Origin: Anthonomus grandis grandis
Taxonomy: Eukaryota > Arthropoda > Insecta > Coleoptera > Curculionidae
Length of the DNA stretch: 64,000 bases
Direction of reading: 5' to 3'
NCBI RefSeq assembly: GCF_022605725.1
Contig: NC_065556.1
Coordinates: forward strand, 1,302,001-1,366,000
Shown here piece by piece: positions 43,996 through 55,854 of this stretch. The translations under genes and the position numbers were made by a program. Below the pieces are notes generated by a model that saw nothing but the letters and a program-made list of their open reading frames with translations, made no database searches and had not been told where the DNA came from. Each line of letters opens with the position of its first letter. Position 1 is the first letter of the stretch.

Positions 43996-44276
43996 ACGGA
44001 AAAGTTATCAAAATTCGCGTATAGGTATAAAACACGGTTAAAGTTTAAATATTTTACTTGCGTAATTTAAAAAAAAAAAAAAGTTGATGCATAAATTCTA
44101 ATTGGCCTTTAATCAATAAGTTGGGAATTTTGAAAAAATAATGGTACCATAATAACAATAACAATATATATTATTAATTTATTATTTATTAATGATAAAT
44201 AATATATAATTATATATTATTATTTTTTTGATTTAATTTTGTTTTTTTTTAAATGAACTAATGTTTATTTAACTCT
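43996..44276. other. AT-rich DNA upstream of gag
   Basis: Contains an AT palindromic stretch (about 44160-44225) of alternating ATTATT/AATAAT words. No coding. Confidence 0.4.
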
Positions 44277-45521
44277 ATGACGGAAAGCGGAGAAGAGATC
44301 CTTGAAAAATTGCAAAATTTCAAACAGTTAATTACAAATGAGTCAAAACGAGTTTTAAAAGCAAAAGTGCCTAAGTCTGAAGAAATGCATATCGAGGTTC
44401 AGGATAATCTTGTTAAATATTATAATCAATTTGTAAAAATTGTTATTTCGATTTATCGTTCATTAGATGAAAAGCAATATTATCACGTTAAGAAAATATT
44501 GTCTTCCGCAAGAGATAGAGTCATTAGATCCTTTGAGGTTCTTAAAGTGCCTTATAAGGTACCCACCTCGTGCACTGAAATTATAAATACAGAAGTAGTA
44601 GACGAAGAATTGGTGTGTAGTGAAGAAGGAGAAGAAGAAGAACAAGAATCGGAATTAGGCAATGCGTATCAAGAACAGAAAATACAGACACTTACAAAAA
44701 TGGCAATGACAAATATTGATTTCTTTAACTTTGCCAGCAAGATTTTGTCTCAAGAATTTGATGGTTCAGTCGATAGGCTTCAGTCATTTTTAGATTCACT
44801 TAGCCTGTTGCAAGCTAATTGCGAAGGCAATGAGCAAACTGCTGTAGCTTATGTTAGAACGAAATTGACAGGAAGAGCTAGAGACTTAATCGGGGATGGA
44901 GACTCTTTAGCCGATATTAGTCATAAAATTAAATGTGGCATAATAAGCGAAAATTCAGAGCTAATATCAGCAAAATTGCTATCTCTGAGGCAGCATAGCA
45001 AAGAGCCGTCCAAATACGCTGCAGAAGTGGAGGACTTAGCCACAAAATTGAAGAGAGCATATATTAACGATGGTGTACCAGTTTCTGTAGCCGAGAAATT
45101 TTCAAATATTGTTGTAAAAGCTCTAAAAACAAATTCAAATTCAGAAAAAATAAAATTAATTTTGGAAGCTGAAACTTTTGGAACTTGTCAAGAAGCTATA
45201 GCTAAATTTGTAAATGTGAGCAATGAATCCGGTTCATCTGCATTGTTGTTCACATCAAGTCAGCACAAGCCGAGGCGAGGAAATTACTATCGGGCTAGAA
45301 ACAATTATTGTTATGAAGGGCAATACCAGCGTCAAACTGATAATACTAGGTACCTGACCCCTCCTCCTCAAAATTTTAGAGGTTATAGTGGAAATAGAAG
45401 AGGTAAATTTAATAGAAGATTCGCAAAAAGAGGCAGAGGTAATGCCTTTGTCAGGACGTATGAAAATCAGCAATCGGAAAACCAACGGGAACCCCATTTG
45501 GGTCCAGTGGGGGAAATCTAA
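44277..45521 (+). CDS. gag: Ty3/gypsy gag-like protein (414 codons, intact)
   Basis: Structural protein of a Ty3/gypsy-type retroelement; assembles the particle that packages element RNA. Met 44277 opens MTESGEEILEKLQNF. Residues 1-100 are helical, residues 105-130 are strongly acidic (EEGEEEEQESE), and residues 145-320 match a capsid-like region (LSLLQANCEGNEQTAVAYVR, LTGRARDLIG, RQHSKEPSKYAAEVEDLA). The C-terminus is Arg/Gly/Asn-rich (RRGNYYRARNN, RRFAKRGRG) with no CCHC knuckle, which suits gypsy-type elements using a basic tail for RNA binding. The frame is uninterrupted. It is followed by pol in the -1 frame. Confidence 0.8.
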   Translation: MTESGEEILEKLQNFKQLITNESKRVLKAKVPKSEEMHIEVQDNLVKYYNQFVKIVISIYRSLDEKQYYHVKKILSSARDRVIRSFEVLKVPYKVPTSCTEIINTEVVDEELVCSEEGEEEEQESELGNAYQEQKIQTLTKMAMTNIDFFNFASKILSQEFDGSVDRLQSFLDSLSLLQANCEGNEQTAVAYVRTKLTGRARDLIGDGDSLADISHKIKCGIISENSELISAKLLSLRQHSKEPSKYAAEVEDLATKLKRAYINDGVPVSVAEKFSNIVVKALKTNSNSEKIKLILEAETFGTCQEAIAKFVNVSNESGSSALLFTSSQHKPRRGNYYRARNNYCYEGQYQRQTDNTRYLTPPPQNFRGYSGNRRGKFNRRFAKRGRGNAFVRTYENQQSENQREPHLGPVGEI

Positions 45522-47581
45522 ATATTTTTAATTTGGACCTGTCACTCTCTAATTTTGTAGTGGTTAATTTGGAAATGACGGGGAATGACAACATAACACT
45601 ATTGATTGATACTGGAACAGATATTTCACTAATTAAGAGAACAAAAATAAATCCACAGCAAATAGTAAATAAATCAAACGCTAGTCAAATCAAAGGTATA
45701 ACAGACGGTATAACAAATTCATTAGGTACGACAACAACGCAAATTTACTTTAAAAATGCTTATTCAGTGGAACATTTATTTCATATAGTAAGCAAAGATT
45801 TTCCGATCCCATCTGATGATATTTTAGGTCGTGATTTTATTTGTAAATACCAGTGTTATTTAGATTATGGTAATTGGACTATGAAATTGCTAAATTCTAA
45901 TAGGAGCATCACTGTACCGATTTATAATAGTCCAGAAGATGACATCTTGATACTACCACCTAGATGCGACATTTTACGAAAAACTATAAAATCTTACAGA
46001 GGATGCTGTTGTACTAAATAAGGAAATTTTTCCAGTAATTTTTGTTGCTGAATCAATAGTGTCAAGGACAAGCCCTGTTATACGAATAGTAAGTACTACA
46101 TTAGAAAGTGTTGTAATAAAAAATGTCACTATCGAAACTGAAAAATTAGCCGACTATCATATTTATAATTACGATTGTGACACAGAAAATAGAAACAAAG
46201 CTTTGGACGCGGACTTAAATCAGAATATACCTATTTTTGTAAAAAGAGAAGTTGTTCAGCTATGTCATGAATTTTCAGATATTTTTGGGTTAAACACAGA
46301 CAAATTAACAACCAATAATTTTTATAAACAAGAATTTTGACTTGCAGATCCTACACCAGTTTACATAAAAAATTATCGCACACCACATTTACAGATTCCA
46401 GAAATAAATTCACAAGTTTCAAAATTATTACAAAATGGTATAATTGAACCTTCTACATCAGAATACAACAGTCCAATTTTATTGGTTCTTAAAAAGTCAG
46501 TAAATGGAGAAAAATCGTGGAGATTAGTTACAGATTTTAGAGCATTAAATAAAAAATTATTATCAGAATTTTCCATTGCCAAGAATTGATGACATATTGG
46601 ATCAGCTAGGGAGAGCTAAATATTTTACTACTTTAGATCTTAAAGCAGGGTTTCATCAAATACCCTTGCAAGAAAATTCAAGAGATAATACCAGCTTTAG
46701 TACAAGCTCAGGATCTTATAGATATACACGATTACCATTTGGTTTAAAAAGTCCAAACAGCTTCCAGAGAATAATGTCAATGGCTTTTGCAGGTTTGACA
46801 CCTGAAAAATCATTTCTTTACATGGATGATCTTATTGTTATAGGATGTTCTAGAAATCATCATTTGCAAAATTTGAGAGATGTTTTTCAAACTTGTCGAA
46901 AATACAATCTTATTTGCAGAAACTGCAAAACCGCTAAACAAGCTAAGCAGAAAAAATACAGAATTTAAATGGACTCCTGATTGTCAAAATTCATTTGAAA
47001 AACTAAAAAATTCCTTAATTAATCCGCAAATTTTGCAATATCCTGATTTTAGCAAGAATTTCATTGTAATAACAGACGCATCTAAGGAAGCGTGTGGAGC
47101 TATTTTAGCACAAGAATTTAATGGTAAAGAGCTACCCATAGCATATGCATCAAAATCATTTACTAAGGGCGAAGCTAATAAAGCTACAATTGAGCAAGAG
47201 TTAACGGCTATTTATTTTGCAATAAATCATTTTAGACCTTATTTATATGGCAATATATTTTTTGTAAAATCAGACCATAAGCCGCTTGTATACTTATTCT
47301 CAATGAAAAACCCTTCATCAAAATTAACACGAATGCGATTGGACCTTGAAGAATACGATTTTGAGGTTCAGTACATTAAGGGTAAAGACAACGTTGGCGC
47401 AGACGCACTATCAAGAATAAGTATAAATGAACTAAAAAATCTACAAAATCAGTCTTTACAAATTTTGGCAGTCACACGATCAATGACAAGAAATCAACAA
47501 CATGATAATAATTTATCTGAGAGAGAAAGAGAAGAAAACATCACGATAAAGCAACGAGTCTTATTATTAATAATCAATTGA
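45512..47581 (+). pseudogene. pol: Ty3/gypsy pol: protease, RT, RNase H (broken, no integrase)
   Basis: Overlaps the end of gag by a few codons in the -1 frame, with a G-run (45508-45513) as a possible slip site. In order: retropepsin LLIDTGTDISLIK (45600); a spacer; RT with LLQNGIIEPSTSEYNSPIL (46425), WRLVTDFRALNKKL (46520), YFTTLDLKAGFHQIPL (46620), RLPFGLKSPNSFQRIM (46730) and the catalytic FLYMDDLIVI (46815); then a deletion of roughly 80 residues at about 46905 that removes the thumb/connection; then RNase H with VITDASKEACGAIL (47070) and GKDNVGADALSRI (47395). TGA 46338-46340 and frame changes near 46045, 46575 and 46900 interrupt it. Integrase and any env are absent; LINE sequence begins about 47615. 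Confidence 0.88.
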
Positions 47582-47614
47582 AAAACTTTCAAGAAAGGCT
47601 GTGCTGTCGGATGT

Positions 47615-49375
47615 ATCTTATGCTGTAGGTGACCGTTTGTTAAATATTATACAACAACAGTTCTTTAAGCAACGGTATGTTTTCAGAATCCTGGAAACTG
47701 TCTACTGTTATCCCTGTTCCAAAAGTACAAAATACTATTAATCACAATGAATTTAGATCTAGTAACACCGTACCTGTCTATGAAAAACTCCTTGACGTTT
47801 GTGTAAAAGGGCAACTTTTTGATTTTTGCAACGAAAATTCAATAATCGGTTCCAATCAATCAGGTTTCCGTCAGAATCACTCTTGGGAATCTGTGGTTGT
47901 CGATATTTGTGATAATTTTCTCAGAGCCATTGATAGTGATAACTATATTTTAGTCGTATTTTTAGATTGTAGAAGAGATTTTGAAACCATTGATAGGAAT
48001 ATTTTAATTGAAAAATTAAAAATATTAGGAATTAAGGGTACAATCTTAAACTGGTTTAAATCTTAATATAATGGCCAGTTTACAGGTCCATTCCTTGAAA
48101 TTATTCGTTGCTCAAATGTCTCTTGCAGTAAATTAATTGTTTGGCGCGCTATATGGCACGTGGCACCAATTGAGGCACAAAAAAGTTGGTTATCATGTTT
48201 CTGTATCGCTCACCGGTTACTTTAAAGTTCTGATCATCAGCATTTCTGAAGACATAAGGACCAATGATTCCACCGGCCCATAAAGTTCACCAAACGATTA
48301 GTTTTTCTGGATGTAACGGTTTTTTGCCAATAGCTCGTGGATTCTCATCCCCCCAAATTCGACAATTCTGCTTGTTTACATAACCATTTAACCAAAAGTG
48401 TGCTTCATCATTGAACAAAATTTTCATGTGAAATCGTGGATCAACAACAATTTTTCCTTCCGCCCATTCAGCTAATGTATGGCGCAAAAGATGATCCTGG
48501 GGTTTCAACTGCTGGATAAGTTGAATTTTATATGCTCGCAATCCGAGATCATTGCGCAAAATTTTCCATAAAGTGGATGGACATAAGTTCACTTGTTGAG
48601 AACGACGACGAATTGACACATTTGGATCATTATCAACACTATGCTGCACAGCAGCTAACGCCTGTTGCGTGCGCACTGTACGGCGTCTTACGGGATGCGT
48701 ATTGTCGACTAGAGTAAAAGTATTGCGAAAACGATTTTTAAACAAACAGTTTCTCGAATTAATCTTTCTGAAGGACGGTTATGAGCACCATAAAACTCAC
48801 GTAATGCCCGATGTGTTTCTCGAATAGAACCATGTCTTGTTTGGAAACTTTTTTGGTTGCTCCGGCGTGAGTCTGTTCATGATGAATTGCCAAACCAAAC
48901 TAATCTAAAAATAACCCAGAACTGTCAGGCGGCTGTCATAAAAAACAGTGTTGCCAAACGAAAGTTCACACCCTATAATAAACCAGCTTGAAATAATACA
49001 AAATAGAGCTAAAAGGCTGATCCCTAAATGTAATCGTTATACCCCAGTTTATCTATGTTAAACGTCCTAGGTATGTTGTCTGTAAACCAAAGAATTATGT
49101 TTAATGTTTATCTGTTTATTTTTAAATTAAAACATCGTGTGCTACCAGACTATATCTGCGATAAATTGACAATTTTAAGTGATGTTCACAATTATCATAC
49201 TCGCAACCGAACAGATTTTCTAGTTGACAGATGTAATACAACTCAGTTGCTCAAGTCAATATTATATAGGGGCTTAATAGAATTCAATAGGTTACCGGCT
49301 AGTCTTAAATCCTGTGATAGTTTTCACGTGTTTAAAAGGCTCTTGAGAAAATCTATTCTAGGGATTTAGTGTTTG
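47615..49375 (+). mobile_element. jockey-like LINE, split by a mariner fragment
   Basis: Left part 47615-48071 encodes RT fingers: FSESWKLSTVIPVPKVQNT, PVYEKLLDVCVKGQLFDFC, SNQSGFRQNHSWESVV and VVFLDCRRDFETIDRNIL (motif A). Right part 48976-49369 encodes the end of the protein: LEIIQNRAKRLIPKCNR, LKHRVLPDYICDKL, LYRGLIEFNRLPASLK, FKRLLRKSI, stop at 49367-49369. The RT middle, including the YADD box, is missing, so insertion of the mariner (48072-48975) was accompanied or followed by deletion. The left part abuts the gypsy RNase H. Confidence 0.75.
48072..48975 (-). pseudogene. mariner fragment in the LINE (transposase with one intact end)
   Basis: Minus strand. The right end is GTTCACACCC preceded on the inner side by a TTTGGCAACACTG-like word, with TA following (TSD candidate). 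Transposase pieces: MNRLTPEQ near 48880, RHGSIRETHRALREFYGAH in another frame, then the long frame 48745-48287 with CPSTLWKILRNDLGLRAYK, ILFNDEAHFWLNGYVNKQN (first Asp), then WAGGIIGPYVFRNADDQN, and after an internal deletion INLLQETFEQRIISRNG, PVNWP at the LINE junction. The second Asp is deleted and the third lies beyond the truncation. Related to, but distinct from, the element at 27416. Confidence 0.75.
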
Positions 49376-50192
49376 CCTTTTTTATCATTATTCTGTGTTA
49401 TATTATTATACGTTTTATTTTATAGGTTTAAATTATTTTATGTCATTTTAAGTTTTTTGTGTGTTTGTGTTCTGATTTTGTTAAATTTTAACTCATTTGA
49501 TATTTTAAAATTTTATTTCCACTCATGTTTTATTATTTATTTACGTTTAGCTTAAGATTTTATTTGTATGATTTTATTTTTACTTCTATATTGTTTCGGG
49601 CCTGTTTATAATATATGTTTAATTACTTAAATCAAGGTTATTTCGATCTTAATTATTTATCAAGTTATCAAGGCCAGACTGTAAAGAAATAGGGACGCTG
49701 CTCCAGTCACACTGAAATAAGGTGATCCTTCTGTTTTCGACGCACACCCTTAGTGATTATGTAATGAGCGAAATAAAATAAAAACAAAATAAGAAGAGAC
49801 ACAACTTGACGTAAAAGGAAAAAGAATGACTCGACTTACCCTAGTAATAAATGAAGTAAACGATGTTGATATAAGGAACACACCAATCAGCTTTCATTAA
49901 ATCGACAAAGACGTGATGCACTTCGGTATTATCTCGCATGAGATTTAGGTACCGATTCAATAATTGCCGTAGTACTACTGCTTTCCGGTATCGCACACCT
50001 GTTCCGTATTTTGGCGGATGACCTCGGTCAAATAGCTTACTCCTCTCGCTCCGAGGGGACCATAAGGTAAAGTAGGATAAAAGAGCAAGGTTTTATGGAA
50101 GGAACATTGGAGTAAGAGAGTAAGGAAATGTAAGATAGGTCGAGTTTAAATATTAACAATTTACTAAGAAACGCGTGTGTTATAGAATAAAA
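49376..50192. other. LINE 3' region, then unassigned sequence
   Basis: T-rich LINE 3' untranslated DNA to about 49680, then a mixed-composition stretch (49690-50090) without a recognisable gene on either strand. Confidence 0.4.
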
Positions 50193-50552
50193 ACCATCCT
50201 AGTTTGGTACATCTACGTCACACGCAACAAAGAGAAAATATAGCGCGATGTTTGTTTAGTTGTGCTAAGCTGGATGCGAAATAACTCCACAGGCGTGCAC
50301 TGCAGTTTTGTATTAATATTGTCACGCAAATGAATGTCGAAATGAGCTGGCAACGCCGAGACTCAAATATCATAATATTCAACGCTCTCCGCAGAACTGC
50401 GTGAGAAATCGTCCGGTCAACATCCATAAGGATATTGCTTCCGTTATTTTAAGCGTTGCCAGTTGTTTTGTTCACGAAAGATCGCCGGCGTTTTATCTGT
50501 TTGTTTTTTGGTATTAATTTGAAATTATTTGTGACTATTCATTTAAGATATT

Positions 50553-50573
50553 ATTGTGTGTGTGTGTGTGTGT
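50553..50573 (+). repeat. (TG)n microsatellite
   Basis: About nine to ten uninterrupted TG units just upstream of the transposase start. Confidence 0.9.
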
Positions 50574-50592
50574 TTATATTGATAGCATTGAT

Positions 50593-50720
50593 ATGGCACC
50601 TAAAAAACTTGGACGGGGTCGTGTTTTACACATCCAAAGCTGTGAAATTGTGAACAATATTATTCAGTTCATGAAAAGGGAGGCTGAAGAAGGGATTACC
50701 ATTCCTTTAACAAATTACAG
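50593..50720 (+). CDS. Transposase N-terminal exon of the 50198-52081 element
   Basis: MAPKKLGRGRVLHIQSCEI, then VNNIIQFMKREAEEGITIP, ending at ACAG/GTATCT, a good splice donor. RGRxLHxQSREIIxNV-FMKxEA is a familiar start for insect DDE_3-type transposases. Reading past the donor meets TAA at 50731-50733. Confidence 0.6.
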
Positions 50721-51289
50721 GTATCTACGGTAAATCAATAAGAACACACAACCAGTATTTTGAACATTTTCAAGAAAAAGAAGAAAACAAAAACCTGTTT
50801 AAAAAAAGAAGGGTTATAGGCTGAAATTGATTAAATTGATTCTCAAATCGATTTTCACATAAAATAAGTCAAAAAGTTAAAAGTCTTTTCAACCAACTTT
50901 TGTTTTATTTCCTATTTTAATTTGGTGCATAAATTATACCATAAGGAAAACACACACTGAACTTTCATATTATATTTCTTATTTTATTTTATATTAGGTA
51001 TAGGTATGTTATTTAGAGCAGAAACCCACTTTAAACAAAACAAAATTATTGTATCTATTAAATTATCTTCATAGGTACGAATTACTTAGAAAACAATTTT
51101 TTAGAAGAATTATACGACGTAGAATTCTTTTATTTACATGATACGTACAGGGTGTCCCAAATCTATGTAATTATTATTATTAACTTTTCTACCGAAAGTA
51201 AAGGTTGATGGTTAAAATTTTTTCTTCGTTCAAAATTAACCAGGCCAGAGTTATACAAAATACTTTCTGAAAATAAATTTCGTTTTCCC

Positions 51290-51714
51290 ATAAAATATAG
51301 GTTAGATGAGCTTTTAGAAAAAGATGGTTATTGTATGCTCCTTTTACCTCCGTACCATCCCGAACTAAACCCCATTGAAAAAATATGGGCTTTGGTAAAG
51401 AATTGGGTTGCAGCGCGGAATACCACGTTTAGATTACCTGATACTGAGGTGCTGGCAAGACAAAAATTTGAGGAGGTGACAGAACAAGAGTGGTTCAATA
51501 TTTGCCAACATGTAAAAAAGTTTGAGAATGAACTCATAGAAAAAGAACAAGTTTTAGATGAAGCAGTGGAAAATTTAGCGTTCACTCTGTTAATACAGGC
51601 TCATCTGAGGAGAGTGAAGAGGGTTGGGATGACGATGAGACGGCATCAGAGGATAAACTAGGGTGTTCAATCGTTGAATCGGACAGTTCTGAACAGAATG
51701 ACGATGTGGTGTAA
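51290..51714 (+). pseudogene. Transposase C-terminal region (DDE_3) with acidic tail
   Basis: YRLDELLEKDGYCMLLL, then PPYHPELNPIEKIWALVKNW, the block holding the third catalytic acidic residue of IS630/Tc1/mariner transposases. A helical stretch follows (KFEEVTEQEWFNICQHVKK). A frame change near 51590 leads to the acidic tail SSEESEEGWDDDETASED, ending SSEQNDDVV at TAA 51712-51714. It is cut off from its N-terminal exon by deleted or non-coding DNA. Confidence 0.75.
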
Positions 51715-52081
51715 ATATCTAATATTTTAATAAATATTTCACTATACTTTTTCCTACTTATGTAGATACTTTGTAAACTTGTTTATTTTTGTAAATATTT
51801 CACCTCGTATTTCAATAAACTTTTTTGTACTTATCTACCTACTTTGTAAATTGTAAATACAAATGCAAATGCAAAATTTAAGAAATTATTAGAATCTGCC
51901 TAATTATTATAAAAATATAACAATTAAATCTCACCATATTATAAAATCCATATTTATAAAATCAACTATACCACTGGAACACCCCGAATAAAACCCGTTC
52001 TCTCTCTTTTACCGCTTGATATGCGAAATACGTCTCGCTGCAGCGCTGACGTAGGCTGTGACGTAGGTGTACCAAACTAGG

Positions 52082-52548
52082 TTGATTCGTACTCTACCGG
52101 GTGAACTTTTATATGCAAAATAAATGTAAATAAACCAAAATAAACAAAGTATTACCGAACTAATTATTAAATATTTTAAACTTTAAAGAAAACTTATGTT
52201 AACTAAAAATAAATAAAAATTAGCAAAAAGTACTGAAAGAAGAGACAACGAAACATATATGTTTGTTTTTCTTACCTTTTTTTATATCCCCACTCAAGTG
52301 TTTGCCAACAATACTCGTACCTCATACCAGTACTATTATTGCAATATTATCCTTATTTTTTGGTTTTTAATTTTAGTTTATTGATTTTTAATATTATAAT
52401 AAATGCCATACTATATATTTTATTTTTATAGCAGTTTTTGCTAAATAACAAAGATTATGTATAGACCGACTATACACCAAATTACAAATTAGAGCAAATG
52501 ATAAGTTTGTTTATTCAGCTCTAAACCCATCTAAAGTTGTATGGCAAG
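52082..52548. other. AT-rich spacer
   Basis: No coding seen. Confidence 0.4.
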
Positions 52549-52591
52549 TTTTTTTTTTTTTTTGGTAAACACAAGCACAAGAGAAAAGCCA
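52549..52591 (-). mobile_element. 43-bp LINE 3'-end scrap with poly-A tail
   Basis: A T-run (52549-52563) followed by GGTAAACACAAGCACAAGAG matches the 3' end of the LINE at 43546-43600 (GGTAAACACAAGTACAAGAG). It is an extremely 5'-truncated insertion. Confidence 0.7.
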
Positions 52592-55019
52592 GTATTTATT
52601 GTAATTATTGACAGTTTCTAATTTGTACAGCGTAGAATTTTAGTGCTATTACTAAGAGCTCGTATGTGGTTTTGCCTAAATCGACTTCTGCTGAATTTAG
52701 ACGAGATAAATAATTTGATTTTTTTCTTCTATCAGTATATTACAGGCTGCAATGGTCATTTGGGGTATGTGTAAAATTTTTTGGCGTTTATATGTTTTGC
52801 AGATTACAACACTTAATACAAACCTACTTCTTCAAAATCTTACAAACACAGACTATTTGATTCTCGAAACTCTTAAAATAGGTTTGATTACTCTAATCTT
52901 CCTCAGGTTCAGGTATATTGTAAGATAATCAGATCAACTGCGTCTTTCATCAGACTAATTTACTTAATTATCCTATCTGAGGTGTTAGAATATCAGTAAT
53001 CTGTATTTAAACGATCTTTGATTATTTTTTATTTTTCTTGCATCAATTCTTAAAAATTTAATATTTTGTGATAACTTTTTTTCATGAAAACGAAATTTGC
53101 TAAAATATTCTTTGTTGCCATATCTCGATTTTGCTTTATCATCATAAGCCATTATCTATTTACTGCAGAATGTAGACTTCCTTCAAATTTTTCCAGTCTT
53201 TTTGGTTTTGTGTTCTGTTCATCCAGTTTTTACCGGCTATGGCTTGAATATCCAACTTTTAGGAGAGGGATCAATTAAGTATTTTGTTATGCTTTGTTAC
53301 TTCTTTTTGACTATCTTCCTCTGGATGTAGATGAAGAGTCCTAGTCAAGACTAATTAGCGTTGGATATTTTTTTTCTATGATGTCCTCATTTCTAACATG
53401 GTCGGGAAGTAAAAAATATATAATTTCTAATACTTCGATCTTGCTAAGCCTAAATCTATTTTGATTTGCTAAATCAAATATCAGTTTCGCTATTTATAAA
53501 ATTTATAAAACGTTTTGACACATAAAATGTATAAAAACATACTCGATATCCGAGCAAATAAAAAGTTACTGCATCAAAATATATACAAAAATAGACCCAT
53601 ATTTCCTATGAATATTACCATTTGAAGTTAAAGCCTCTCAGGGAAGCCGTATTTTTGCATTTCGTCGATAAAGCCCTTCATCTGCCCGTTCGCAAAAAAA
53701 AAGGACAAGTGCGACGAAATTGGAAAAGTCCTAACGATAAACTGGGGATTCGGGTGTCTGGACGGCGAAATTTGGATCATTCTCTGGAGAATTGCTTGAT
53801 ATATTGAAGAGAGTGTAGTTTATATGTTTTTTTAAGTTAAATTATAGTTTTAAAATGTTTATCATGGATTAAGGTCTAAGTAAACCATTTTTTAAATCAA
53901 CATGCACATAAACGAAAACCTTTAATGTAGGTTTAATAACAAATAAATTTTTATCGGGATTTACTCGGTAAGCTTAAATGCTTCGATTGGAAGACGGTGT
54001 AACTGTATAATTTACTTTATCGAAATGGCTGAATATAAATTCAGCTTCTTTTTTCATAGGTCATTTTAAATTAGTATTCTAAAAAATAAACGTAAACTCT
54101 TTAAAATAAATGACGGTCTACCGAAAAAAATATTTTTCCGGATATACAAAGGAACCCTTTCGTCCCTCGTCAAAAACCAGCGTCCACTTTAAAACAAAGT
54201 AGGCGAGTGTAAGTTTTTCCGCAAAACCATTACAAAGACAGAAAAGGCCTCATAAAAGACGAACCTTCCTTCGCCCCCGAAAAACTTTATTCACATTTCG
54301 GGGGTTTCGAATGCAGCCGCTTTAAAAAGTCTTCTTACCGGTCGGAAACCAGCAAACCGCTGACCAAGGGCCAAATCCCTTTTGTAGCCCTTCCGACTTT
54401 TAAACGGTATTTATTCTAATGCGGTACCTTTGTTTTGGGGCTTTAGTGGGAAATCCGGGCCATTTAAGAAAATAAATAAATCAAGTTTATATGTATATAT
54501 GCATTTTTAAACCTTTTAGATGTATTTCAGCGGGTGTGATTTTAGTCAAACCTTTTTAGTGTTGAAGTGTTTGATTGATACCTTATAATGTCGCACATGT
54601 TAAATTAAAAGCTCAGAATGGAGCTGGCTGGGCGTTCCTAGGTAAGGATTTAATATAAGTTACAGTTTGCAAATAATAAAAAAAACCAAATAGGCACCAC
54701 TTAGTGTTGCTAAAACTAAGAAAACTTCTTACCTGATTATTTAAATGTCAGTGGAAACAATTTGGATTATGCTATGGCGATCAGAGGCACCAGTTCCCAA
54801 CAACAACCCATTTTATTCACATAAACCCCTTTTTACACTTTGTAGAATATTTGTAAAATATAATCAATGATCACTCCTTATAGAATAATAATTTGAAATA
54901 TTATGTTACACTTTAGGTTAGATTATAGCTTATAGGTTATTCAGTGCTTTACTTCAATCAGATTAAATTTTAATGAAAATAATTAAACGAATGCCAAAAG
55001 GAAAATGTATGAACCTTGT
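52592..55019. other. Unassigned region, AT-rich with one GC-richer block
   Basis: No recognised gene. The segment 53622-53807 has an open frame (LKPLREAVFLHFVDKALHL, then VRKKKGQVRRNWKSPND) of unknown meaning. The block 54110-54470 is visibly less AT-rich and lacks long open frames. It could be host regulatory or untranslated DNA, or another relic. Confidence 0.4.
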
Positions 55020-55023
55020 TTAG
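55020..55023. repeat. TTAG flank, left of piggyBac copy 4
   Basis: TTAG directly before CCCTTTCGCTCA; the same TTAG follows the right end at 60632-60635. The family normally duplicates TTAA. Confidence 0.8.
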
Positions 55024-55038
55024 CCCTTTCGCTCACTG

Positions 55039-55056
55039 TGTACACATTTGTGTACA
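55039..55056. repeat. Left subterminal palindrome of piggyBac copy 4
   Basis: TGTACACATTTGTGTACA: 8-bp perfect arms, 2-base spacer, 15 bp inside the left end. The right copy at 60482-60499 has spacer AA. Related half-sites occur near 55115 and 58500. Confidence 0.85.
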
Positions 55057-55289
55057 TAAATTTATCATCATCCTTATATAAATTCAGAAGAAAATTTATT
55101 GTTTTGCTCATAGTGTCAACATTTGTGTATATTAGGATCTTACATGTAGTATAGATGCCGCCCTCTAGGGGCTTTCAATAAAAGTTTGTTACTGTAATTT
55201 TAACAGGTGGCTAGCAATATTTGAGTAACGCGTGCAAGGTTATCTGGTAGATTATTGTGGTGCTGTGTAATTTGCTGACCAAGAATAAA

Positions 55290-55850
55290 AAAGAGGTAGT
55301 TTGTATTTGTCAATTTCTAATAAAAACGTGCTACCAAAGCTATTTACCGTCGAAAACTATTCAAAATCGTTCACTGATGTTACTATACATATAAGTGCTT
55401 GCTACCAAAAAATAATTGAAATAGCAACTATTAAAGCATACTCAAATATAGGAAACTACTGCCTGAATGAAAACTTTAATCATCTATAGCGAGATCCAAA
55501 AGATATAGTTTTTCCGAAGCAACATTCAGATTCGATTACATCAGAATCGATAACTGATGTTACTATATATATAAGTTCTTGCTACCAAAAAATAATTGAA
55601 ATAGCACCCCTCTAAGGGGTAGTTTGTATTTGTCAATGTCTAATAAAAACGTGCTACCAAAGCTATTTACCGCCGGAAACTATTCAAAATCGATCACTGA
55701 TGTTACTATACATATAAGTGCTTGCTACCAAAAAATAATTGAAATAGCAACTATTAAAGCATACTCAAATATAGGAAACTACTGCCTGAATGAAAACTTT
55801 AATCATCTATAGCGAGATCCAAAAGATATAGTTTTTCCGAAGCAACATTT
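55290..55850 (+). repeat. Left subterminal repeat array of the SWIM-ULP-PHD element
   Basis: Two near-identical units of about 231 bp start near 55293 and 55617 (offset 323), with a partial unit between (55545-55617). Landmarks: GTAGTTTGTATTTGTCAAT, AAAAACGTGCTACCAAAGCT, TGATGTTACTATACATATAA and GCTACCAAAAAATAATTGAA. The units also create identical-looking open frames (55301-55489, 55624-55812), which I take as artefacts. Confidence 0.88.
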
Positions 55851-55854
55851 ACCT

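Larger units (their letters stand above)
50198..52081 (+). mobile_element. Tc1/mariner-superfamily element with 25-bp TIRs, internally deleted
   Basis: CCTAGTTTGGTACATCTACG at 50198 and, read inward from 52081, CCTAGTTTGGTACACCTACG; similarity continues to TCACA. Inside are an N-terminal exon (50593-50720) and a C-terminal catalytic region (about 51290-51714). The central transposase, including the first two catalytic Asp, is missing. The target duplication is not clear. Confidence 0.75.

Noticed and set aside
47581..47615. Integrase or envelope of the gypsy element beyond 47581
   Set aside because: Sequence passes directly into jockey-like LINE RT coding; no HHCC or integrase core motif and no env-like signal found.
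55301..55812. Two near-identical 62-codon open frames (55301-55489 and 55624-55812)
   Set aside because: They lie wholly inside the subterminal repeat units and simply repeat because the DNA repeats; there is no domain and they start with non-ATG codons.
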